From positions 1 through 35,908 of the IMG/VR virus record IMGVR_UViG_3300021962_000306: 35,908 nt of DNA, one strand, 5' to 3'. The stretch comes from a virus. Both the position numbers and the translations under genes were made by a program. Positions within the stretch are counted from its first letter, which is position 1, and each line of letters opens with the position of its first letter. The notes beneath the pieces were generated by a model. That model saw nothing but the letters and a program-made list of their open reading frames with translations. It had not been told where the DNA came from and ran no database searches. Shown piece by piece: positions 24,584-31,439 of the stretch.

Positions 24584-24943
24584 TTATTTCTCGTCTTCTG
24601 TTGGGGTATTCGTTAAACAATTTTCAATTGAGATAAGACGTTCGCCCATCTCTACAAAGGCGTCCATAATCAAGGCTTGATTTTCATAGAGACGGTCTAC
24701 ACGGTCCTTTACTGTTGTAAATCCACCGTTCTGGCTTAATTCACCATCCATACGATTCATGCGCTCCATCACTCCTGGAACAGCATCACGACCAGGAGCG
24801 GCTTCTTCACCCTCCCAATCACGCATAAAACGTTCCATCCATTGAGCCCAACGCTTTACTTTTTTACGTAAAGGGTTTAGCAAAACTCCCAAGCTAATGA
24901 GAGCACCAGCGACAACGCCGATAGTTGCAAAGGTATTAGTCAC
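24584..24943 (-). CDS. small membrane protein resembling actinophage DUF2746 proteins
   Basis: 119 residues, GTG start with AAGGAG 8 nt upstream. An N-terminal membrane segment (FATIGVVAGALISLGVLLNP) is followed by a basic helix (LRKKVKRWAQWMERFMRDWEGEEAAPGRDAVPGVMERMNRM). The R-D-W-x-G...PG(V/A)MERM pattern, then NGG...VKDRVDRLYE, resembles the DUF2746 family of actinophage membrane proteins. These often occur near lysis genes and are sometimes called holins. Resemblance is judged by eye. Confidence 0.65.
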   Translation of the reverse strand: MTNTFATIGVVAGALISLGVLLNPLRKKVKRWAQWMERFMRDWEGEEAAPGRDAVPGVMERMNRMDGELSQNGGFTTVKDRVDRLYENQALIMDAFVEMGERLISIENCLTNTPTEDEK

Positions 24944-24963
24944 TGGTGCTACTCCTTAAAGTG

Positions 24964-25155
24964 TTACTTTGAGCCGAAGCCGTATGATGGGTCTTTTGGG
25001 TTTACAAACTTTGCTGCTGGTCCAAGCAAACCTGCAATGAAAGCATTGCATAGAGTCTTTGGGTCTGTAACACCGCTCATGTAAAGAGCAGCAACAGCTG
25101 CAAGTGATGCACGAAGCCAAGTAGCTCCTGCAGCTTTAAGTGTGTTGATATCCAT
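24964..25155 (-). CDS. small hydrophobic protein, holin-like candidate
   Basis: 63 residues, ATG start with AGGAG 4 nt upstream. Residues 10-27 (ATWLRASLAAVAALYMSG) and 36-50 (CNAFIAGLLGPAAKFV) could be membrane helices. It sits between two other small membrane proteins. A holin or pinholin-type role is suggested by size and context only. Confidence 0.65.
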   Translation of the reverse strand: MDINTLKAAGATWLRASLAAVAALYMSGVTDPKTLCNAFIAGLLGPAAKFVNPKDPSYGFGSK

Positions 25156-25196
25156 GTTTCTCCTAACGAGGTGCCCGCCTCAGAAGTAATAGTGTC

Positions 25197-25361
25197 TTAT
25201 TCGTCACGATTACGCAGTGGATACGTAATTACCCAAGCAACAATTGTTCCCATAATTGCGTATCCAACAACTGTTTTTGCTGAACCATCAAGAACTACCC
25301 ATGCAATAAACATTCCAAGTAGTGTCCATAGTTGGTCAATCATGTCCTTAATTACCTTCAT
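25197..25361 (-). CDS. 54-residue two-helix membrane protein, holin-like
   Basis: The frame from ATG 25361 to 25197 encodes MKVIKDMIDQLWTLL... and ends PLRNRDE. Two hydrophobic helices (about residues 11-24 and 30-46) are separated by a short loop with one Asp and one Lys. Its ATG overlaps the stop of the large secreted protein gene (ATGA), so the two are likely translated together. Small two-helix proteins with a charged C-terminus are typical holin candidates, but a membrane partner for the large secreted protein is also possible. Confidence 0.7.
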   Translation of the reverse strand: MKVIKDMIDQLWTLLGMFIAWVVLDGSAKTVVGYAIMGTIVAWVITYPLRNRDE

Positions 25362-27799
25362 GGCTTGCGTCTCCTAACGCCTTTACTTTCACCTGATGGG
25401 CCTCCACCACCAGAGTTTCCTCCACCACCAGTAGAACTTCCACCAGTTGTTGTTGCAGCACTCGCAGCTGCAACTGTTGCTGCGTTCATAGCAGCACCTG
25501 CAGCAACAACTGTTGCTACAACCATCTTTTCTGCTTCTTCACGTTCTTCTGGTGACATATCTGCACCAACACTTCCAAGAGCTGCTAAAGCTGCTCCTGG
25601 GTCAGTCAGAGCTGTTGCCAATAGTTCTCCAGGGTTTTCTAGTAACTCAACTTGTGCAGCAACCTCTGCAGTAATGATAACTGCGTTACCGTTTTCGTCG
25701 GTACGCACATCAACGGGTGTTTCTGCTGGTAAGTCTTTGTATTCAAGTCCTGCTTCTTTTACAGCTTCTGCAGATAATGCTTCGCCAGGAGCAACAGACG
25801 CAATAAGCGCAGTTGCAATAACCGTTTTTTGTTCTTCAGTTAGTTTACCTTCTTCAGCAGCTTTCTTCAGCGCTTCTTCTTCAGCTTTTTTAGCTGCTTC
25901 TTCTGCAGCAAGTTTTTCTGCTTCAGCTTTTGCATTTGCTTCCTCTTGTGCTTTTGCTTCAGCTTCAGCTTTAGCATCAGCTTCTGCTTGCGCCTTTGCT
26001 TCTTCTTCGGCAGCTAACCGTTCTGCTTCTGCTTTTGCTGCAGCTTCTTCTGCAAGTCTTGCTTCCTCTGCTTTTGCTGCAGCCTCTGCTTCTGCAGCTA
26101 ATCTCTCTTCTTCAGCTTTCTTTGCTGCTTCCTCTGCTGCAATTCTGTCTGCTTCTGCTTTGGCAGCGGCTTCCTCTGCAGCTATTCTCTCAGCTTCAGC
26201 TTTAGCTGCAGCCTCTGCTTGTGCTTTAGCCTCTGCTTCTGCAGCTAATCTTGCTGCTTCTGCTTCTGCTGCAGCTTTCTCTGCTGCAATTCTGTCTGCT
26301 TCTGCTTTAGCTGCTGCTGCCTCTGCAGCTAATCTCTCTTCTTCCGCTTTCTTTGCTGCAGCTTCTGCTGCAAGTCTTGCTGCTTCTTGTTCTGCTGCAA
26401 GTTTTTCTGCTGCTTCTTTTTCAAGTCTTGCTTTTTCTGCAGCTATTGCGGCAAGTCGTGCTTGCTCTGCTGCTGCTGCAATTCTTGCTGCTTCTGCTGC
26501 AGCAGCTTGTTCAGCAGCAATTCTTGCTGCTTCTGCTGCTGCTTGTTCGGCTGCAACTCTTGCTGCTTCTGCTGCAAGTGCTGCTTGTCTTGCAGCTTCT
26601 GCAGCGGCTGCTTGCTCTGCAGCAATTCTTGCAGATTCTGCAGCGGCTGCTTGCTCTGCAGCAATTCGTGCGGCCTCTGCTGCAGCAGCAGCTGCTTGTT
26701 CGGCTGCAATACGAGCCATGTTTGGAACAAGAACTGACACAACGTTAGACTGCACAGAATAAATATGTTGAGTGTCATTGTCGGAACGAATAGAGAACTG
26801 GTATGTGGAATCTAACCCACCGCTACCAGCAAAGACTTCTTGTCCAATTGTAATCACTGTGTTAAGAGCATTTGAGTCTCCAACATTGCCTGTTGCAATT
26901 CCCCAACCAGCGGAAGTTCCATTACTAAAGAAAATTGCATAACGTTCTGGGGCAATTTCTCCTGTAGGTGCATCCCAATCAAGTGTTACAACTCCATTTG
27001 AAATTGTTGCGATTAAATTTGTAGGAGGATTTAAAACTGGAGGAACATAAGGTTGAATTGCTGCAAGAGCTGCTTGTGCGTTTGCCAGTCTTTGCTGAGC
27101 AGCTTGAAGCACTGCAAGTAAAGCAGGGTTGCGAATCATCGTTACAGTAGATTGCCCAAACCAGGAAGCTGGAACTGCTGAGTAGTTCCCCTCGCTATAG
27201 TAATAAAGAAGAGCACATGCTCCACCGCCATTTTCATAAAACCACGCATCTAGAGTGTATGCGGTTCCAGCAGTGAGCTGGATACCTGGCCCCATATTTC
27301 CGTGACAGCCTTTGTCCACCCACTCGTTGATAACTACCTGACCGTTAATGGTCATGTAGAAACCATCGTCAGCAAAAGTTCTAAACTGGTAAACCGCTGT
27401 AGTGGGCACCGTAATAGTTCCATAGAAGTGAACAGTTACGTTATCGGCATTACATCCTAAAACTCCGCCGCTGCCCCATTGAAAGTAAATTTGAGAAACG
27501 GTTGTTGTGAGACAAAGGTTCTCTTCATTGGGCGTCATGCTGATGGTGTTGTTATAAACTTTGGCAGTTAAACCTGAAGCAGATGTAGCTGTTGAAGTAT
27601 CAGGAATTAATTGAGTATCATAATTTGATTGCGCAAGATTAACAGCTGCTTGAGCAGCGTTAACTTCTTGAGTCGCTGCAGCAACTCTTGCGTTGTACTC
27701 TTGTAAAGTCTCAGCATGTGATGGTGTGACGAGTACTGCGGGTAAAAGTGCCGCAGATATAAATACAAATAGTGCTGCGAATGTTCGCAGTTTTTTCAT
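25358..27799 (-). CDS. large secreted PA14-Fn3-coiled-coil protein
   Basis: 813 residues. Signal peptide at 1-29 (basic start, hydrophobic core, cleavage after SHA). A short coil (30-64) is followed by a PA14-like domain (about 72-216, with FADDGFYMTINGQVVINEW as the key strand pair) and a second coil (224-250). An Fn3-like domain follows (258-357), then a TolA-like Ala/Glu/Lys coiled coil (361-651). A small C-terminal region (652-757) leads to an Ala/Val-rich possible membrane segment (759-782) and a Gly-rich tail ending RRRKP. PA14 and Fn3 often bind glycans. It is exported, possibly membrane-anchored and very elongated. No enzymatic motif is seen. The downstream 54-residue membrane protein is coupled to it. 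Phage proteins with a Sec signal and this build are unusual; function unknown. Confidence 0.8.
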   Translation of the reverse strand: MKKLRTFAALFVFISAALLPAVLVTPSHAETLQEYNARVAAATQEVNAAQAAVNLAQSNYDTQLIPDTSTATSASGLTAKVYNNTISMTPNEENLCLTTTVSQIYFQWGSGGVLGCNADNVTVHFYGTITVPTTAVYQFRTFADDGFYMTINGQVVINEWVDKGCHGNMGPGIQLTAGTAYTLDAWFYENGGGACALLYYYSEGNYSAVPASWFGQSTVTMIRNPALLAVLQAAQQRLANAQAALAAIQPYVPPVLNPPTNLIATISNGVVTLDWDAPTGEIAPERYAIFFSNGTSAGWGIATGNVGDSNALNTVITIGQEVFAGSGGLDSTYQFSIRSDNDTQHIYSVQSNVVSVLVPNMARIAAEQAAAAAAEAARIAAEQAAAAESARIAAEQAAAAEAARQAALAAEAARVAAEQAAAEAARIAAEQAAAAEAARIAAAAEQARLAAIAAEKARLEKEAAEKLAAEQEAARLAAEAAAKKAEEERLAAEAAAAKAEADRIAAEKAAAEAEAARLAAEAEAKAQAEAAAKAEAERIAAEEAAAKAEADRIAAEEAAKKAEEERLAAEAEAAAKAEEARLAEEAAAKAEAERLAAEEEAKAQAEADAKAEAEAKAQEEANAKAEAEKLAAEEAAKKAEEEALKKAAEEGKLTEEQKTVIATALIASVAPGEALSAEAVKEAGLEYKDLPAETPVDVRTDENGNAVIITAEVAAQVELLENPGELLATALTDPGAALAALGSVGADMSPEEREEAEKMVVATVVAAGAAMNAATVAAASAATTTGGSSTGGGGNSGGGGPSGESKGVRRRKP

Positions 27800-27813
27800 T
27801 AACCCCTCAAAAG

Positions 27814-27839
27814 TTAATAAGACCCTCTTTGCTTATTAA
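27814..27839 (-). other. AT-rich inverted repeat upstream of the PA14-protein gene
   Basis: TTAATAAG and CTTATTAA form a perfect 8-bp inverted repeat with a 10-nt loop, 15-40 nt upstream of the start. On the minus strand the loop contains AGAGGG, while GAGGGG lies nearer the ATG. It may be an mRNA hairpin that affects initiation, or an operator. Confidence 0.35.
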
Positions 27840-27847
27840 AGCAGAAG

Positions 27848-28063
27848 TTACATCGGTTTTCTTAGTTTATTAGAAATTTGTTTTGAGCCAACATCTCCAG
27901 AAGAATTTACTGACTCTCCTTGAACTCCGCGTCCTCTGCTTGCCCATGAAAATATAGAGGCACGTGTTTCTGACTTAACTGTTGGTTCAACTGACACAAA
28001 CTTTTGCGCAACACCTTTGCGGTTATTTACTTTTAAAACTTTCCTGTTTAACTGTGGCTCCAT
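27848..28063 (-). CDS. small basic hypothetical protein
   Basis: 71 residues if started at ATG 28063, 1 nt after the previous stop; a longer frame overlaps a better gene. It begins MEPQLNRKVLKVNNRKGVAQKF and is Lys/Arg/Ser-rich with FSWASRGRGV in the centre, ending KQISNKLRKPM. No family recognised. Confidence 0.55.
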   Translation of the reverse strand: MEPQLNRKVLKVNNRKGVAQKFVSVEPTVKSETRASIFSWASRGRGVQGESVNSSGDVGSKQISNKLRKPM

Positions 28064-28064
28064 T

Positions 28065-28361
28065 TTAAGAACCAAGTCCACCAACGTAACCAGCAGCAGT
28101 TCCACCATCACCCATGCCATTAGCATCTCCTGCGGTTTCACCTGTGTGTTGGTCTAAATTTTGTACTGGATTAACGTATGGGTCAGAGTGTGTACGAAGA
28201 AGGTCTCCTGCAATCTGCGTACCAGTTACGTATGGATATGACCCCCACCAGTATCCGTTACCAATAAAACCAGATACCCCTTTTTTGCGAGCAAAACGAC
28301 GACGCTGTGAGTCTTCGTAGGCTTCAATTGCACCATCAAATTGATGACTTAGATTGCTCAT
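28065..28361 (-). CDS. hypothetical Gly-rich small protein
   Basis: 98 residues, ATG start overlapping the previous stop (ATGA). It has a helical N-terminus (QFDGAIEAYEDSQRRRFARKKG), then Gly/Tyr/Trp-rich GFIGNGYWWGSYPYVTGTQIAGDLLRTH. The C-terminus is Gly/Asp/Asn-rich (GDANGMGDGGTAAGYVGGLGS). No catalytic or membrane motif. Function unknown. Confidence 0.6.
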   Translation of the reverse strand: MSNLSHQFDGAIEAYEDSQRRRFARKKGVSGFIGNGYWWGSYPYVTGTQIAGDLLRTHSDPYVNPVQNLDQHTGETAGDANGMGDGGTAAGYVGGLGS

Positions 28362-28507
28362 GATGTTTTATCCAAATTCTCTTTGTTGTAAGCGCCAACA
28401 TCTTGTTTTACAGCGCCGTACATTCCTAACCCACCAAATTGCTGACCAGAAATTGGTTGCCACAGCTTGTAGTAGTCAACCATTGTCATTGGATTATCTG
28501 TCTGCAT
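28358..28507 (-). CDS. small hypothetical protein
   Basis: 49 residues from ATG 28507 (MQTDNPMTMVDYYKLWQPISG...). It overlaps the previous gene by 14 nt and the next by ATGA. An upstream extension exists but lies within the zinc-ribbon gene. Function unknown. Confidence 0.5.
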   Translation of the reverse strand: MQTDNPMTMVDYYKLWQPISGQQFGGLGMYGAVKQDVGAYNKENLDKTS

Positions 28508-28700
28508 AAATAAACAATCCTTCTGGGTCATAAATCTGTACAGATTTCTGTACAAGTGTGTAACCAGTTTCTCGTGCGTGATGACCACAAAAGTACAGTT
28601 CTCCACTTACAAGAGTTGCACGAACCATTGCTCGTGCAGCACACCTGTCACAACGGTCTTCTGCGGTCAACTCTCGTTGAGCGTTGGCTGTGTCTATCAA
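28494..28700 (-). CDS. small zinc-ribbon protein of DUF7455 type
   Basis: 68 residues with a TTG start that overlaps the previous TGA (TTGA). LTAEDRCDRCAARAMVRATLVSGELYFCGHHARETG has C-x2-C...C-G-H-H, a zinc site. The pattern LTA-x-D-R-C-D-R-C-x-A-x-A resembles a family of small actinobacterial and actinophage proteins I recall as DUF7455. Function unknown. Confidence 0.7.
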   Translation of the reverse strand: MIDTANAQRELTAEDRCDRCAARAMVRATLVSGELYFCGHHARETGYTLVQKSVQIYDPEGLFIYADR

Positions 28701-28840
28701 TTGCTAAACCCTGGGCTTGGTGGCTTACTTGCAGTAGCTCCAGCAAAACTATCTTGAGTTGGTTTTGGTGTAATAGGTTTTGGTCCTTCAAACTTAGCAG
28801 TTTGAGGCATTGACCCTTTAAACTCTTCATTTGATAGCAT
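28697..28840 (-). CDS. 47-residue hypothetical protein
   Basis: Frame from ATG 28840 (MLSNEEFKGSMPQTAKFEG) to 28697, Pro/Lys/Thr-rich (KPITPKPTQD, ATASKPPSPGFSN). AGAGG lies about 11 nt upstream. It is the first gene of the leftward run after the plus-strand island. Function unknown. Confidence 0.55.
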   Translation of the reverse strand: MLSNEEFKGSMPQTAKFEGPKPITPKPTQDSFAGATASKPPSPGFSN

Positions 28841-28888
28841 GTATTTAGTTTACCTCTTTCTCAGAATAAGTAAGGGCATAATACGACA
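28841..28888. promoter_or_regulatory. 48-nt divergent intergenic region
   Basis: This separates the leftward gene starting at 28840 from the rightward gene starting at 28889. It holds both ribosome sites (AGAGG for the minus gene, AAGGG for the plus gene). A TATTAT-like box appears on the minus strand near 28878-28883, without a good -35. At least one promoter for the plus-strand pair must lie here or in the neighbouring gene. Confidence 0.3.
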
Positions 28889-29005
28889 ATGGAGTCTAAA
28901 GAGTTCCTGGCACGTTACACTTGTGCTCTCTGCAGTAAACGATATGTAGTACCCGATTTAGCACGAATGTGCGAAGAAAAACACCTGGAGAACAATAATG
29001 CCTAA
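28889..29005 (+). CDS. 38-residue Cys-pair protein
   Basis: ATG 28889 to TAA 29003-29005. The protein reads MESKEFLARYTCALCSKRY and ends with MCEEKHLENNNA. C-x2-C at residues 12 and 15 with later Cys28 and His32 could form a small zinc finger. It overlaps the start of the next gene by 8 nt. One of only three plus-strand genes in the window. Confidence 0.55.
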   Translation: MESKEFLARYTCALCSKRYVVPDLARMCEEKHLENNNA

Positions 29006-29174
29006 GTATGAATACTCTTGTATCCAATGCGATAAAGACTACGAAAAAGAGCGTAGCATCCACGATGCAGAACCTGAATACTTCTGCGACGCTTGCGGCT
29101 ACGCTCTTCAACGAGTGTTTACTTCTTTTGGCCTTCAGTTCAAAGGCTCAGGGTTTTACAAGACTGGCGGTTAG
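28998..29174 (+). CDS. FmdB-type zinc-ribbon protein
   Basis: 58 residues, ATG 28998. MPKYEYSCIQCDKDYEKERSI, then C-D-A-C-G, then RVFTSFGLQFKGSGFYKTGG, matches the FmdB-family zinc ribbon: M-P-x-Y-E-Y-x-C-x-x-C, C-x2-C-G and the end F-K-G-S-G-F-Y. FmdB proteins are putative regulators in many bacteria. It ends 4 nt into the convergent membrane-protein gene. Confidence 0.8.
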   Translation: MPKYEYSCIQCDKDYEKERSIHDAEPEYFCDACGYALQRVFTSFGLQFKGSGFYKTGG

Positions 29175-29524
29175 TTAGTGTTCTCTTCAACAACGGCTGC
29201 TGTAGTTACAAGGCCACCAAACTTAGTTGCCTTGTCTGCTGCTTGACGAGTTTCAACTTCTACGTCTGCAACTGTCTTTGCTCCTTTGTCAACGGTTGCA
29301 AATGCAGCGTTGATTTCATCAAGAGTTAACTTTCCATCATCCATAAATGCACGAGCAAGTTTTTCAACAACTGCTGCTACAGCAGTCAAACCAGCAACCA
29401 ATACTGCTTTTGCTACTGGAATACCTGCAACGGCACCAGCACCAATCACTGCAAGACCGCTAGCTGCAAAAACCGCAACAATGCGCATCAAAACATTTTT
29501 TAGCGTTGACATTAGATTCCTCAT
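29171..29524 (-). CDS. holin-like membrane protein with EF-hand-like element
   Basis: 117 residues. The start is ATG 29524 in an ATGA overlap with the previous gene, with GAGGAG 8 nt upstream; an inner ATG (29512) is also possible. Residues 10-55 are strongly hydrophobic (MRIVAVFAASGLAVIGAGAVAGIPVAKAVLVAGLTAVAAVV), enough for one or two membrane helices. A DDGKLTLDEI motif, EF-hand-like, follows at about residues 62-71. The cytosolic part ends acidic (AAVVEENTN). Small membrane proteins with such a DGK-x-T-x-D-E element are common among phage holins, and the endolysin is two genes upstream. Confidence 0.7.
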   Translation of the reverse strand: MRNLMSTLKNVLMRIVAVFAASGLAVIGAGAVAGIPVAKAVLVAGLTAVAAVVEKLARAFMDDGKLTLDEINAAFATVDKGAKTVADVEVETRQAADKATKFGGLVTTAAVVEENTN

Positions 29525-29868
29525 CCGTTTTTCTCCTCTGGTATGTAGTTTACTGTTTTGTTGTACTCTTCTAGTGCTTTTCTAGCGATTTCTTTTTCTG
29601 ACATTAGGAAGTCTTTGATTTCAGAAGAGCGGAGACCTATTTGTTCAGCAGTCTTTTCTACTATGTCCTCTGAAAGCTCATCCTTGTGAGCGTTAAACTG
29701 CTCAATCATATAGTCAAGGACAGATTGCATAGTTGCAGCTTTTAGTTGGGCTTGTTCCCATCTATCGGTAATTTCTTTTTCTTTTCGTTGCCTAAGAAAA
29801 GCATCGTGTTCTAGTTGCCTTTCAAGTCGTTTCATTTGAGACTTTGACTTGTAGTGTATTTCGTCCAT
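29521..29868 (-). CDS. charged helical hypothetical protein
   Basis: 115 residues, ATG start, overlapping the next gene by ATGA. It is almost all helix (SQMKRLERQLEHDAFLRQRKEKEITDRWEQAQLKAATMQSVLDYMIEQF), highly Lys/Glu/Arg-rich, probably a coiled coil. It sits in the lysis/HslV cluster. Function unknown. Confidence 0.6.
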   Translation of the reverse strand: MDEIHYKSKSQMKRLERQLEHDAFLRQRKEKEITDRWEQAQLKAATMQSVLDYMIEQFNAHKDELSEDIVEKTAEQIGLRSSEIKDFLMSEKEIARKALEEYNKTVNYIPEEKNG

Positions 29869-29885
29869 GCCCTTACCCTAGCAGA

Positions 29886-30434
29886 TTACTTAAACTGCTC
29901 AACAACCTGGATTGGTCCAGAGGTGTTTACATCTAGCTTAGCTGCAATTTCTATTGCCTTTTGAGGCTTTGCTCCTGCATGTAAAGCTCCAATCGCATAG
30001 TCGGAGCCAGAGCCAACTCCGTAGATACCATCTGCAGACCTACAAACCGACAAATCATCGGCAATATCAAATACTTCTCCAGAAACAGCCATAAGGAAGT
30101 TAAAACGGCCTTCACTTGATTTACCGTTTTCTTTGCCCTCGTTGAAGTCGTACCCGTTGTCTACCAAGCATTTACGAAGAGAAGGCATGGCTTTGGTAAT
30201 CATAAAATGATAAATGTCATCTGAGTCTTTTAGGCTTAACTTTGGTGGATTCCACATGTGCTGAACAACGTCGCAAGGTTGAACCTCACCACTTCCTGCA
30301 ATTAAGAAAGAACCACGTTTTGCTATCTTCTTCATATCTGGATGGTTGTAGCGACGACCACCATCACCAGTTACTTGATTATCGGCAGCGATAACGCACT
30401 TATCTTTGTATTGAACTGCGACGATAGTTGTCAT
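29886..30434 (-). CDS. HslV / proteasome-beta-like Ntn hydrolase
   Basis: 182 residues from ATG 30434; a GTG six nucleotides upstream is less likely because AAGGGG lies 5 nt before this ATG. After Met removal the protein would start TTIVAV, so the N-terminal Thr would be Thr1. Asp17 (VIAADNQVTGDG), Lys34/Lys35 (PDMKKI) and the GVGSGSDYAIGAL element correspond to HslV Asp17, Lys33 and AIGSG. Length also fits HslV (about 175). HslV and proteasome subunits cut unfolded proteins after transfer by an ATPase such as HslU or Mpa. No such ATPase lies in this window, so it may use a host partner, act alone or be a decoy. Confidence 0.75.
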   Translation of the reverse strand: MTTIVAVQYKDKCVIAADNQVTGDGGRRYNHPDMKKIAKRGSFLIAGSGEVQPCDVVQHMWNPPKLSLKDSDDIYHFMITKAMPSLRKCLVDNGYDFNEGKENGKSSEGRFNFLMAVSGEVFDIADDLSVCRSADGIYGVGSGSDYAIGALHAGAKPQKAIEIAAKLDVNTSGPIQVVEQFK

Positions 30435-30450
30435 GACCACCCCTTCATAG

Positions 30451-30486
30451 AAGAACCCCCCTAGAATAGCATCTAGAGGGGCTCTT
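30451..30486 (-). terminator. long hairpin between endolysin and HslV-like gene
   Basis: AAGAACCCCCCTAG (30451-30464) and CTAGAGGGGCTCTT (30473-30486) form a 14-bp stem with two G-U pairs and an 8-nt loop. On the minus strand the 3' side ends TTCTTC. It lies in the 61-nt gap, so it probably ends or slows transcripts from the endolysin gene. Both strands could form it. Confidence 0.75.
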
Positions 30487-30501
30487 TAGTTCAATGTCCG
30501 A

Positions 30502-31245
30502 TTAGAGGAGTTTGACCAGTTCTGCCCAAGTCTTTGGGCCAACTACGCCATTTGAGTCAATTAGGTCATGATTGTCCTGAAAAGCTACTACAGCCTTCTT
30601 TGTGGCTGGTCCGTATACGCCGTCTGCACGCAGTCCTAGGGCCTCTTGTACTACCTTGACGCCATCACCCTTATCGCCTGGCTTAATCGTTCCTGGGAAC
30701 GCTGGAGCCTCTGCTGCGGGTACTTCAGCTTGGACCTCGTTACCCTTGTAGTTAGGGCGGCCCCAACCTACGATAGAGACTAAAACCTTCTTCTTGTTTG
30801 GCTTGTATGCACGAACCTGCTCGCACACCTCGCCGCCATTGCGCTGGTCACCTTTCTTCTTTCCAGAGGTGTTTCCTTCAATGGTTGCTACAACTCCGTC
30901 GGCAATAATGCCTGAGCAGATACCTACGTGAGAAATTCGGTTGACACCGTCTCCAGGGAAATCAAAGTAAAGGATGTCTCCTGGTTGTGGGGTTTGACCG
31001 CAATCGGCTTCAAACCATGTGCCCATCTTCTTAAATGCTGCTGCACCTGCAACTGTAGATACAGTATTAGGAATCTTTACACCCGCTTCGTGAGCTACCC
31101 ACATACAGAAGCTTCCACACCATGGTAGGAAGTTAGCGCCTGTAAACTTTCCGTACTTTGTCTCGTTATCCTTTGGACCTTCAATAATCCCAACTTCTTT
31201 GCGAGCAATCTCAATCATTGCTGCTGCTGTACCTAATGCTGCCAT
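30502..31245 (-). CDS. endolysin, CHAP amidase plus peptidoglycan-binding domain
   Basis: 247 residues, ATG start with AAAGG 8 nt upstream. The CHAP (NlpC/P60-like) catalytic domain spans about residues 1-165 with Cys43 (PWCGSFC), His106 (ISHVGI) and Glu123/Asn125 (IEGNTS) as expected catalytic residues. A linker (EVPAAEAPAFPG) leads to a PG_binding_1 domain (185-247: GDKGDGVKVVQEALGLRADGVYG and GVVGPKTWAELVKLL). It cuts peptide bonds in the host wall. No signal peptide is seen, so it needs a holin to reach the wall. Confidence 0.92.
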   Translation of the reverse strand: MAALGTAAAMIEIARKEVGIIEGPKDNETKYGKFTGANFLPWCGSFCMWVAHEAGVKIPNTVSTVAGAAAFKKMGTWFEADCGQTPQPGDILYFDFPGDGVNRISHVGICSGIIADGVVATIEGNTSGKKKGDQRNGGEVCEQVRAYKPNKKKVLVSIVGWGRPNYKGNEVQAEVPAAEAPAFPGTIKPGDKGDGVKVVQEALGLRADGVYGPATKKAVVAFQDNHDLIDSNGVVGPKTWAELVKLL

Positions 31246-31271
31246 TTGGTTTGCCTTTCGTAGTTTAAAAG

Positions 31272-31439
31272 TTACTTCTTCTTTTTAGCTTTCAATGCCT
31301 TAAAGTCATCGCCAGTAATCTTGTTAGTTGGCTTTGCTGCTCCTGCAATCTTAGATTGCTTTGGAGATAGCTTCTTAGCTGACTTCTTAGTTGACTTCTT
31401 AGTTGACTTCTTTCCCATGCATCCACAAGTTGCGCACAT
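31272..31439 (-). CDS. MCATCGC-type Lys-rich microprotein
   Basis: 55 residues, ATG 31439 overlapping the previous stop (TAATG). MCATCGCMGKKSTKKSTKKS has two adjacent Cys pairs, then Lys/Ser repeats, and a short C-terminal part (KITGDDFKALKAKKKK). Very small CATCGC proteins of this kind are familiar in actinophages. They may bind metal and nucleic acid. Function unknown. Confidence 0.65.
   Translation of the reverse strand: MCATCGCMGKKSTKKSTKKSAKKLSPKQSKIAGAAKPTNKITGDDFKALKAKKKK

Noticed and set aside
25332-26762. Long plus-strand open frame rich in Ser and Ala, opposite the Ala-rich coil
   Set aside because: It is the mirror of GCA/GCT-rich codons of the minus-strand gene, with no ribosome site and no domain.
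28648-28830. 60-codon minus-strand frame overlapping the 47-residue gene
   Set aside because: The frame starting at 28840 has a better ribosome site and fits the TTGA junction with the zinc-ribbon gene; the other is Leu/Gln-rich shadow.
28896-29111. Minus-strand frame opposite the two plus-strand zinc genes
   Set aside because: The plus frames have conserved Cys patterns (FmdB type) and ribosome sites; this one has none.
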